Shown here piece after piece: positions 11,601 to 20,264 of a DNA stretch of 64,000 bases. The translations under genes were made by a program, and so were the position numbers. The DNA comes from Trypanosoma brucei gambiense DAL972 (Eukaryota; Euglenozoa; Kinetoplastea; Trypanosomatida; Trypanosomatidae), in contig NC_026743.1 in NCBI RefSeq assembly GCF_000210295.1, positions 3,596,001 through 3,660,000 on the forward strand, read 5' to 3'. The stretch's first letter is position 1. Every line of letters begins with the position of its first letter. A model generated the notes under the pieces. The model searched no databases. It was not told the DNA's origin and worked only from the letters and a program-made list of their open reading frames with translations.

Positions 11601-12292
11601 TGGACCTGAGGGTTCTTGGAGGCAATGATGGTGCTGCCTCTTCGGAAAATGGAGTGGCGGCTGAGGAGGTACTGGAAGTGGAGGCAGCTCCTTGTGACAA
11701 GGCTATGGATAGCCGCTGCAGCTCCGACATTTCAGCCGTTGTCCCATTGAAAGAGCTTATTAAATGTGCTCGTGTGGGACCAGGAGCTGACCAAGGGAAA
11801 CGCGGTGACGCCAGAGAGTGCGACAAGGAACTCAGTTGCGTGGTGGATTCATACCAGGTACCTGAGGTGGCGGCCTTCTCCACGTCTTACAGTATCAAAT
11901 CTTGTTGTTTGGAGGAGATGCAACAGGCAGGCGAGGAGATAACGGGCGAGGAAACAGATGCGTACGTGGAATTGTTTTGGCTCTCTGTTCTCCGACGAAT
12001 AAAACCTCAGTTGGAGGAATGCACTGCAGATGAGAAATCGGATCACGAACATGGCTCCTACAGTCAGCAGTCACAACAGAACAAAAGGAAAAGGAAAGAT
12101 GTAGACCGGGAGGCCACCTCTTGGAATATGTGTCGGGTCTCCAAAGGGGAAGACACCAAGCGACTGCGTAGGTTGGCTAACTCTATATTGCTTAATTTTT
12201 TTAGACGCTTCGGGGGTACAAGGAGTCGGTCTGCAAGGCCGTCGTCATTAGATGCAACATCACGAGCCCGAGGGTGGCTCAGTGCAATGTAA
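8696..12292 (+). CDS. Large protein with N-terminal SPATA4/SPEF1-type CH-like domain
   Basis: A 1198-residue protein. Residues 1 to about 105 resemble the CH-like domain of SPATA4, SPEF1/CLAMP and SPEF2: it opens REVIRWLQSLDL, continues DLSNGFVFAEI and ends with a GAAITLLNQLYEFF helix. The closest match from memory is SPATA4 (REVLRWLQSLDL, DFSNGFLIAEI). In SPEF1 this fold binds microtubules, so an axonemal or cytoskeletal role is likely but inferred. Residues about 245-360 contain a mixed segment I cannot assign. Residues about 530-580 are acidic and low-complexity (EEDEEERGDK). The 580-1100 region is leucine-rich and helical, possibly an armadillo/HEAT-like solenoid. The C-terminus is basic (QNKRKRKD). 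SPATA4 proteins are about 300 residues, so the roughly 1100-residue extension is lineage-specific. Confidence 0.75.
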   Translation: MQREVIRWLQSLDLTQQVRYPQQDLSNGFVFAEIASRYDRQVGMHCYVPGCSAESKRSNWKVLLADMKRIGFSAITKETAESIAQGKPGAAITLLNQLYEFFSGRPAPTSSDDFSKKAKALRRALEGPSTSSEGASAAYSKEENHSLPLLASETRIDERLRQPGFAQPTAAALLRVVNSGARSVCLAGAVPPDEVKTRRRNEDLLLEHEMLYKACKRTEPDRFEPKKRPHTDTVVRPKKQVDSLKTKQGVVPLNIGGSTVHLELPNDQVADLLRLRPTADGFHAVAGEQYTGNTTDMQVFNIFRASGTNLRLCLSKLLGIVLCTGKLSIEPLRLNDDVGAGDVFSAFVGQCNSLPLPTAGKCWEAVSDASEYIAQVLLDKPTEYFYLLRVMDFLFSSESMGIRMLHVPGASTAEHLGAAEELTSTSNCTRSEVSRSTSKKYSSYVTVLEDPCFTKHSQQQSARAFNLAAAHGFLYNIGLAVNNLSPSLALSLIADYYLPAVSPSLPTASSMALEGVCRLVVAHLCGDSSSLNAGDDDAPLSPHKDGGGEGRKEESCVSEEDEEERGDKRPFSDSRWEPSKQLAAFLTGPLKEAFLPGGVRDVTNSAQRRTQYGLFLYHTLRHVRSTFGGVDLCRNESSVSVSASSAHRSRFHSLTGLGAAGVCASLASSSAKERAVGVATLLELILWDRWDAAIKPLLKIISDTRQDGSFSKFVRPSAETWELRVLLLELFSVAFHRVLLTLADGTAVEGIQNNVEEGDDVSSTLPIVKQVDLHSLEEATVNCMKSFSAAPLMQRELVLQIIGRRLLPEKQRNVAAAWIDCLFGLPADQLEFLLGADPALHLRSWGNNQEMQPTPRGTVSSQVQGSFSSAVRPVACQENRQLSLSGYAAGLSSDFNTSENPGTDVRVLLGRIESAYVVTPLNHTWNVFTVVQTVIIFKSRITTLQLFSVIHAALVSPQGYDRELQSLLMDLRVLGGNDGAASSENGVAAEEVLEVEAAPCDKAMDSRCSSDISAVVPLKELIKCARVGPGADQGKRGDARECDKELSCVVDSYQVPEVAAFSTSYSIKSCCLEEMQQAGEEITGEETDAYVELFWLSVLRRIKPQLEECTADEKSDHEHGSYSQQSQQNKRKRKDVDREATSWNMCRVSKGEDTKRLRRLANSILLNFFRRFGGTRSRSARPSSLDATSRARGWLSAM

Positions 12293-13242
12293 AGTGGCGC
12301 TTAATGTGCTGAGCGGCGGTGATGTCAGGTAGGCGGGGCAGGGGAGAAGCAGCAAGGAACGGGGATATCACACAAATTAACGTAAGGAATGTTTTCTTTA
12401 CTTACGTGCCCATGTGTTTTGATGTCTGCACGGCTCCTCACCTCTTTCATACCAATCCGCTTCTCTCCTTTCCCTCTCCGTTAATTGGTATTACCGTTAC
12501 CATTGTTAGTACACTCATGTACATAAAGTGCCGTGTGACCCCTGAAGGAGGGAAGAGAAAGAGCACAGTGTAACAACCCGGGGGCTGGGGATTTCCCATG
12601 CAGTGCCAAGAAGAGAACCAATAAAGAAACTGTGGACTCTCTCTCTTGTCCCTGTGTTACTTGGAACGGTCAACTTCCCGCGACACGCTAGTCTTTGTTC
12701 CCGCTTTTCATTTATGCATTTCCTGTACACAAGATTTTTTTTTTTTAAATATCAAGTATTGCTAGTTGACATCATTGCTTTGGCTTTTTTGTCGTCAGTC
12801 CGTGGGGGAAGCTACGGGATCACAGATATATATTAATTAGGCGCTGCCACTACTTTAAAAATATAGGGGGTCTGAAAACGGTGAAAGAACCACGGTAAGT
12901 ATATAGATCGAGAAAAGCCAACGAACGGGTTCGAAAAGGGTGAAAAGGTCGGAACGGTACGGTGGAATTTATTTGCTTCAAGAACTTAAGGTGCGGTCTC
13001 TTCGCCAAGTGGTTGCCTCTTCATCTGTTTGACCTTCAGCCATAGGTCTGGCACGAAATCTGGGAGCAAATCACCTTCCTCGGGAAATAGCAGTGTTTGT
13101 AGCAAATAGAGGTGTGTGCAGCAACCAACCAAGGGGGATTGTAAGGCAAGATAGACAGCAGGAAAAAGCAAAAGCAAAGAAGGCTGCGGGGGCGGGATAC
13201 GGAGGTCATACCGAATAGTCGGCTCTCCATTCGTCTCTGTGA
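12293..13242. other. Intergenic spacer, 0.95 kb
   Basis: No gene was seen. A pyrimidine tract around 13014-13038 ending in CAG could serve as the spliced-leader acceptor of the next gene, giving a 5' UTR of about 200 nt; this is weak. Confidence 0.55.
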
Positions 13243-16200
13243 ATGGATTTTGACGAGTCAAGTGACGTCTCCAATGCCACAGCCGCTGACCACGAGTTCG
13301 AAGCGTCAGAAACCATAGTGGCACCAGATGCGTTGGACCTTATGCCGATTGAGCGTAACGGCACCGAGTCGTTAGTTTTTGAGACATTTCATGACAACAG
13401 TGTCACTGCGGAGGGAAGACCGATTTCATCAGCTGACCCAACCCTTTTAGAGGGTGAATATTTTCATCATCATCTGCTTGATGCAAAGGATGACCCCGTG
13501 CGTCCTGCCGCCCGCCGGGGAGGAAGCGGACGTCATGGAGAGGGGCGTCTCGGTGTTCCAGTGGGTGATGGCGCTGAACATTCTATCGGATATGGAATTA
13601 GCGGTGAGAACAGGGACCCCCATCTGGAAGGCGGTTTCTCCGTTGAAGACGTGGAAATTTGGAATACGCTACTAACCCCCATGGCTCGGGTGGACATGAC
13701 GCTGATGAGTTGCTTTTACGTTGGGCACCGCACTGTGTCTGACTTGAATGGATCAGAAAGTACCACACATAACATGGAGGCAATGATAAAAACTTTCTCG
13801 CCATTCTATTACAGATGCTCTACAAGCTCACTCGACGAAGGGGCGAGTAGTGAAGACAAAGGGAAATCCATGGCGTTGGTCACGCTGCAACGTCTTGCTT
13901 CGCACATGCAATCCATGCAGCAAGCCCTTACAGAGAAAGGATTGATGAACAAACAATGTCAGGTAACTAGTAATGATATTATCGGTGCTGGTGGTGATGC
14001 CTCGGAAACATCTAGTCATGCAGATGAGCGGCCGCCTATTTGCCGCGGTGCGCATTCCATACACGTGGATTCCGCGTGCCGACTTATTGGTGTTATCGAC
14101 GTGGACGTCTGTGCCGTCAGCTTGGCTGACGTCATTGCATTTCATGCGCGGCCTCTGTCACAGAACGAGCTTGTTGCAGTGGTGAAGTCTGTTGTCACTA
14201 AAGTGGCTCTTCTACACAATGCCGGTGTCGTTCACGGTTGCCTTCACGCTGGCAACGTGCTCTGCGGCGCCGACAGGGGACACACATCTCTTGCTGGTCC
14301 CTGTGGGATTATGAGCAACCCGCTGTTTCCTGCGGATCCTTCCTTTATTTCCCCACGTCTCGCCGCTGCTATGCAGTCGCTGGTGGATTTGATATCGAAA
14401 GGTATCGAAGGAGGAAAGGTGGAAGGTGCCTTTTCATGGGTAGAGGATCCCTCCTTTCACACTGGTATTCTAGAATGCTTCGGATGCCTTGACGGATCTA
14501 GCACCCAACCAAGCACTAACGATGATGTTTATGCTATCGGTATACTTACGTTGACATGTGCATTAGGTGTGCCCCCTTTTTGTACAGCCAAGTTACAAGA
14601 GGTGGTTCATATCTTGTCAAAATGTTATGGCAGCGTTACTAGCAGCGGTGACGAAAAGGATGTCGTTTCACTACTGCTGGGAGGGGAGCTTTTTTCGTGT
14701 GACTACACCCTGCAGCGCATGCAACTCGCCGATTATGAAAGCAATTTTGTTAGTACCATGTTAGACTTTGTGGGTGTGTGTCTACGGGCGGGAGCATCTA
14801 AAGATGCCATACCGACTGTTGCTGCCGGAGACTTATTGCTGCATTCGTTTTTCACAGATTATGGACCTGCAGCTTTCGTTAAAAGCAGCATGGAAGGTGC
14901 AGGGAGTGTAAGCAGTGATGAGGAAGCAGACTCAGCACATATTGGCAGGGTCCTTCATTGCTTGTTTTACCCTGTTTCTACAGCTTTAGATTGCATGAAA
15001 AGCGATTGCGGTACCACACCCTTCGTGCCACGGCTTTGTAGGAATTCTATTTTTACAGCTCGTTTGAACGCTCTTCAAACTTCCCGATTGTGTGGTAGCA
15101 GAGGTCCCACTTCGGTGGCTACTGACAATGGCACCGCTGTGAGCTGGCCTTATTTGGACGTGAAAGCGCCCCACTGGCATACTACTGTTAGAAATTGTAC
15201 TGCAGAATGGCGCTGTGAATTGTATGCAACGCCGTCAACATTGCGTCACGCATCTTGCAGTGACAATAGTGGTTGCTTCGCTTCGTTGAAGAAAGTTGCT
15301 AAAACCAAAGGCATGAAGGTGGACACTGAAGCTCGGACCCTTGTTTGGGAAAATAGGACCGGTAGTCGCTTGATTCTTCACAGGAACGACGTACAAAGTG
15401 GGTACCTGACTGCTACAGACACACTCATTCTTCGCAACCTTCAAGATTGTGTGGTGGAGGTGCTGCTTCGTTTTCGCTATGTTGTGCTACAAAATGTGGA
15501 GCGGTGTGAACTTCTAATGGGGCCATGTTATTTTTGTTATTGTGACACGGTGGTTGACTGCCCCCTCGTTGCCGTTGCGAGTGCGCACCTTGTGACTCAC
15601 GACATTCTCCGTGTGAACCTTCGCCTTGGATTTTGCTCGCCACCCAGCTGTCGTAACAGTAGGTCGGTGTGGGAGGAAGTACAGCTTGCCCCGTACAGCA
15701 TTGCGTACGAAGGCCTCAGTGCAGATTACGCTGCTGTTCCACTCCCACAAGAGCATATCGCAACCGTTATGCTTGGGATTGAGCTCGAGTCTCCTGAGCT
15801 CGTTAAGGGAACCCTTGAATTGTGTAACACTCTGGGAAGAGGTCAGGACTACCCTTACTCCCATGCGCTTGCTGCTTTTGGTAACCGCTTCGTTCATGAG
15901 GATGACGGTGTCAGTGATGTTTTCTTGTACCCCACGGAAGTAAGGAATAAAGATATCCGGATTGCCCGAGTTCGTGGTGGTAGCTCCTCCGCCATGAATG
16001 ATCACGAACGACTCTTCGCGTCAGATGTGACACGGCTTCCCCTATGGCGATGTCGCCGGGATGACACGGATAAAGTTATACGCCGCATTGCTGCCGAGGA
16101 TTCAACTTTCGGACCAACGGATAGCAATGCGGGAGAAAGATTCCCGATCATATTCATATTAGATATAGTTGGTGATTGTCTTGTCGAGGACTGCTCGAAC

Positions 16201-18279
16201 TGCGCTGTGATTATTATTGGTTCTACCGAAGCTACCACGTTTCGGCGCTGTGCCGACATGCGACTATTTGTGATGGGAAGGGAAGTGCTACTGGAGGAAT
16301 GTGAATCGATGGAGGTCTACGTGTTTGCAACGGAGATGCTCATGTTGACCAGCTGCAGGGATATAACCCTCTTTCCCCTCGCAGTGCGGGCCCCTTGCAT
16401 CGAGGATATCCTTGGATCAATTGTGGAAAGCACTGTGGATGAGACTTTACGGGAAGAATTTTTTGTTGCATTCCAACAGAAAGACGTCATCACACTAAAT
16501 GCGATCACGCGCTATGAAAGGGACGCAGGGGCAATTGACTTGCAGGCGTGTGATAACGTACAATTCGATGCGGCGTGCCCGCTGATGTTCACAGTAAATT
16601 TCGTTCCCAGTGACACGGAACCCTCCACATTGTTCTTCGACGCTTGGCAAGAAATGCGTGATGAGTCGGAGTGGGTGGTGATACCACTCATTGAACACGC
16701 CCGTGGGATAGCAAGTACTGAAGGTAGGGGAAGCGACAACGCTTTGCCACCGGTTCGCTTTCACGATCTAGTGAACGTTTCTATTCCACGTCCATCTGAA
16801 ACTTTAAGTGGTCGGGAGCATTCGATTGGTGCCTCGTCGCAGCCGATGCTCGTTGAGGTGGTATTTGAACGCATTGCAATGGGTATTATACATGTTGATG
16901 ACGTGGTGGAGACGCTATTTATTCGTAAGTGCACAGGACCTCTTGAAATTGTCGTTTGCGCGGCCACGAGGGTTATTATGGAATCGTGCGAACACGTGAC
17001 TGTGCACACAGCTTGCTGCTCTTTTATAGCTGTTGATTGCCACGCATGCCGCACATCTCTGCATGTAAACACAAAGCCTCAGTATATTAACTGCACAGAC
17101 ATACAGGCTTCGACCGCAAGTCTTACATCTCACGATTACGAGGTGTTTCTGGGGCGGGCAGGTGTGTTACCAGGTGTCAATAACTTCCATGAACCGGTGG
17201 TACATGGAGGGGATGCTTCTGAAATTAGCCTTCTCACTCCCGATGCTGTGTCGAAGATTGCATTGGTGGACTCGCTTGAAAAGGCTTTCGCGGTTCTACA
17301 CAGCTCCGTCACACTCGTTCCACCACCGCCGTCTGTAAGTCTTGGGCAACAAGATGCTCCCTTGATGCCTGACATGGAGAGACGTGCCCGGCATGAGGAG
17401 ACCGCACGGAAACCTTTTGATGCGAACATCGTTGATGCACTAATATTTCTCTCTGACCGCCAGTCGGCGGAGTGTGTCGACCATACCCTTGAGCCCTCTG
17501 GGACGGTGGAAGTTGGAGGTGTGGAAGAGGAACAGCCTCTTCGAAATCGTCCAACACCATCTTCAGGGCACCCACACGTCGATGATTCATTGATGGTGAG
17601 GCACGTAGATCCACTCGCTGTGGATGGGACCTCTGGTGTGAAAGGGTCTCTGCTTAATGGTGAAGAAGTAAATCCGGCCTCCGCGGTGGCTGAGGAGGAC
17701 GATGACTTCTTATCACACGAAGGAGAGCTGGCCAACACTAACGATTGTAAAGATGAAGTTCACAACCAGAGTTATACCCAAAGCTTTGATTCCACAGATG
17801 AAGGCAGGAGCAACGAGAGCAGTTTCGCCGAGCAGCCACGTGAAGACGTGGCGACAGCATCGGAAGGGGGCGAGACGGCAGCTGCTGCCCCACGGGGCGG
17901 CACCGACGCAATGAATTCCACGACTGAAAGTGCCAGCAGTGGCCATAAAACGGAAAAGGAAGTTGCGGAGACTCGAGAAACTATGGTGTCTCTCGTTTCA
18001 GCCACAGAGGAAGAGGATATGTTTGAGGGGATTGGGGTTGAGCGCACGTCAAGAGCCTCCGTGGCATCAGGTGAAAGTGTGTACGAATCTGGGGGGCCAG
18101 TGAAAGAATTCAACGTCGTTGTTCACCCCGATGAAATGGAACTTGTGTTTGCAGCAATCAGAAACGCAGCCAAGGCCCGTGCCGACGCGCAAGCGGCCGG
18201 AGCTTCATCCGCCACGCTAATGGAGGGGTTGCACCGTCATGTGGAAGAGACGGTTAGTTGGCTTCGTCGTTTGCGTTAG
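13243..18279 (+). CDS. Giant pseudokinase-TBCC/C-CAP repeat protein
   Basis: A 1678-residue protein. Residues about 280-560 look like a degenerate protein-kinase C-lobe. The catalytic-loop position reads HGCLHAGN (H331-N338), keeping the Asn but losing the Asp of HRD. The DFG position may be GPCG (352-355), and an alpha-F-like DDVYAIGILTLT and a GVPPF motif follow. No glycine loop or VAIK lysine is evident, so I call it a pseudokinase. Residues about 690-800, 967-1045 and 1203-1290 are runs of short beta strands rich in Cys, Val and polar turns (LILRNLQDC, VVLQNVERC, LVEDCSNCAVIII, VIMESCEHVTV). This rhythm matches TBCC/C-CAP right-handed beta-helix domains. The 1300-1600 region is acidic and disordered; the last 60 residues are helical. 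TBCC-family proteins act on tubulin or small GTPases. Both assignments are by eye. Confidence 0.65.
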   Translation: MDFDESSDVSNATAADHEFEASETIVAPDALDLMPIERNGTESLVFETFHDNSVTAEGRPISSADPTLLEGEYFHHHLLDAKDDPVRPAARRGGSGRHGEGRLGVPVGDGAEHSIGYGISGENRDPHLEGGFSVEDVEIWNTLLTPMARVDMTLMSCFYVGHRTVSDLNGSESTTHNMEAMIKTFSPFYYRCSTSSLDEGASSEDKGKSMALVTLQRLASHMQSMQQALTEKGLMNKQCQVTSNDIIGAGGDASETSSHADERPPICRGAHSIHVDSACRLIGVIDVDVCAVSLADVIAFHARPLSQNELVAVVKSVVTKVALLHNAGVVHGCLHAGNVLCGADRGHTSLAGPCGIMSNPLFPADPSFISPRLAAAMQSLVDLISKGIEGGKVEGAFSWVEDPSFHTGILECFGCLDGSSTQPSTNDDVYAIGILTLTCALGVPPFCTAKLQEVVHILSKCYGSVTSSGDEKDVVSLLLGGELFSCDYTLQRMQLADYESNFVSTMLDFVGVCLRAGASKDAIPTVAAGDLLLHSFFTDYGPAAFVKSSMEGAGSVSSDEEADSAHIGRVLHCLFYPVSTALDCMKSDCGTTPFVPRLCRNSIFTARLNALQTSRLCGSRGPTSVATDNGTAVSWPYLDVKAPHWHTTVRNCTAEWRCELYATPSTLRHASCSDNSGCFASLKKVAKTKGMKVDTEARTLVWENRTGSRLILHRNDVQSGYLTATDTLILRNLQDCVVEVLLRFRYVVLQNVERCELLMGPCYFCYCDTVVDCPLVAVASAHLVTHDILRVNLRLGFCSPPSCRNSRSVWEEVQLAPYSIAYEGLSADYAAVPLPQEHIATVMLGIELESPELVKGTLELCNTLGRGQDYPYSHALAAFGNRFVHEDDGVSDVFLYPTEVRNKDIRIARVRGGSSSAMNDHERLFASDVTRLPLWRCRRDDTDKVIRRIAAEDSTFGPTDSNAGERFPIIFILDIVGDCLVEDCSNCAVIIIGSTEATTFRRCADMRLFVMGREVLLEECESMEVYVFATEMLMLTSCRDITLFPLAVRAPCIEDILGSIVESTVDETLREEFFVAFQQKDVITLNAITRYERDAGAIDLQACDNVQFDAACPLMFTVNFVPSDTEPSTLFFDAWQEMRDESEWVVIPLIEHARGIASTEGRGSDNALPPVRFHDLVNVSIPRPSETLSGREHSIGASSQPMLVEVVFERIAMGIIHVDDVVETLFIRKCTGPLEIVVCAATRVIMESCEHVTVHTACCSFIAVDCHACRTSLHVNTKPQYINCTDIQASTASLTSHDYEVFLGRAGVLPGVNNFHEPVVHGGDASEISLLTPDAVSKIALVDSLEKAFAVLHSSVTLVPPPPSVSLGQQDAPLMPDMERRARHEETARKPFDANIVDALIFLSDRQSAECVDHTLEPSGTVEVGGVEEEQPLRNRPTPSSGHPHVDDSLMVRHVDPLAVDGTSGVKGSLLNGEEVNPASAVAEEDDDFLSHEGELANTNDCKDEVHNQSYTQSFDSTDEGRSNESSFAEQPREDVATASEGGETAAAAPRGGTDAMNSTTESASSGHKTEKEVAETRETMVSLVSATEEEDMFEGIGVERTSRASVASGESVYESGGPVKEFNVVVHPDEMELVFAAIRNAAKARADAQAAGASSATLMEGLHRHVEETVSWLRRLR

Positions 18280-20264
18280 TGGGTAGGTGTTGGGTGAACA
18301 TCCTCGCAGAGTTTCTGGGTGTTGACGCCGTGGTCTTGTTAAGCTCAAAAAATTGTTTTCAAGAATCACGATAGCCTAACTAAGAGCCTGCCTTGTTTAC
18401 TTTTCCGCCTTTCTTTCACCCCTCCCATTCTTTCAGCAAGTATGCCTCTGCCGTTTGGCGGTTGTGAAGGGAACTTCTGCATTTTTCTGTCCTACATTCC
18501 CGTCCTTTGAATTTTATCCATATTCGGTTCTCCTTGATTACCTCCCCCTTGAAATGGTGGACGGGAGATCCCCCTCCCCTGGTTTATTTCTCTTTGTTCC
18601 CCTCTTCTTCCAGTTGTGTGTTTTCGCTTTAACGTACAGCGTGATTGCGTGGGTATGTGCACGAAAGGACATTTGGGAGGCGGAAGAATTTGGGGGGGAA
18701 CCGAGGCGCTGAAAAGGGTGATAGACGGTGGCGCCATCCGAGTGGTTGGTTTGACTTCGTTTTGAGCATAAAGCTCTTCTGACCACGACGGTCCGTTGCG
18801 ACTTTTTTCTAATGACGGGTCGATATATAATTAATATTTGATGGGCTGTGGAGGTGGTTCCGTACGCGTGGACGAACGTGAATACAAACATACATGTTTG
18901 TGTGTGGTGTAACGAAGTGCATGAAGGGGAGGGGTGTCTTCAAAAGTTCCGCGGCGCATTTAATGCAGCGGAGGGCGATTGTCAAGAGGGTTGTAGCGTA
19001 AAAAAAAAAAAAGATGCAGCGGGGGCAACATTCACCTCGTGGATGTTTGTTGGTACGTGAAGAGGCCTGTTGCTTTGTTTTCCGTTTCGAGGCTGGGTCG
19101 GTGAGCCCTCGAGTTTCATCTTCTTTCACGATCTTTTTCTTTTTTCTTTCCTATTTTTTTTTTGTTTTTTGTTCAATCGGTGTGCTATTTATATCGTAGC
19201 GTCCAGCTTCTTTCGGTTCCGTCACAAGCTTCTGTTCTTTCCCTTAGTTGATATTTCCTCATTTTTATTCTACTGATAAGGAGGGAACCATAATACAGAG
19301 GCCTGTATTTTCCTCAAAGTTTTCTCCCGCTCCATAGCGCTTCTCTTTGGCATATCTTTTTTCCCTCTATCTTTTTCTCTTTCTTTCTTGACGTGCCTAT
19401 CACTTTTGTACCTGTTTCCGACCTGCTCTTTGACATGCTTCCGTTTCCTTTTTCCCCCTTTCTTTTTTTTTCTTGTTATTTTCGCCACACATTTTTCATA
19501 TCTTTGCGTGCATACGCGAACTCACAGATATTTATCCTTCCTTTATTGTTGTATCAAGGCTAAGTCCGAGGGACCCTGCAGTATTTGGGTTTTTAGATGA
19601 ATTAAGCGTGTGTCTGTGCCCGTATCTCAGCTTGTGAGAAGAAAAAAAAAAAGAGCGGAGCCAACGTCAAAGTTGTCGTCGAGCTTCACTTTTTGTTTGA
19701 TTGAGTGACTGATTGATTGATCATTGGTTAGAAGGCGCCAATACAATAAGAAAAGAGGATTATAAAGAAAGTTGGTGAAGAAGAATTAAAGAAAAAAAAA
19801 AGGAACAGCAGACCGAATTAGTAGCAAGACTATTAGCACAAGGGGTGGGGGAGAGAACTGAATAGTGGGAAATAGGGGCCTGTTATTTGTGTGGAAAGGT
19901 GACGAATTAGGCAAGCAAAGGAACTGCGGCAGTAACAAAAAAAAAAGTATTCGCTCCCTTGTTGCACATATTCTCATACTAATACCGAGGGTGAGTGGCG
20001 AAACAGAAACTGGTGGGCATTTGTTTGGGCAGAGCGGCGCACGCAGCAGCTGGACGAACTTCATTGCCTCTTTACCGCCTCCTTCTTTTGAGTTCCGTGT
20101 ACTGGTTGCGTACTTGACCATCAGTTGAGGAACGAACACAAATATCTCCTCTTATATACATATAAGCATAGGATAGTGGAAAAGAGGCGCAGGTGAATAA
20201 GAGGTTTATCTACGGGGACTGACATTTGTTAACCTAACGAGCAGCATCGTTTGTTAGGCGTGCG
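18280..20264. other. Intergenic spacer, 2.0 kb
   Basis: No gene was recognised. Strong pyrimidine tracts occur at about 19120-19260 and 19330-19480. A purine-rich stretch follows at about 19745-19805, just upstream of the kinase gene. Short open frames have no family features. Confidence 0.6.

Noticed and set aside
17136..17738. 200-codon minus-strand open frame
   Set aside because: A shadow of the acidic, Ser-rich C-terminal part of the TBCC-repeat gene; its Ser-rich composition follows from the sense codons.
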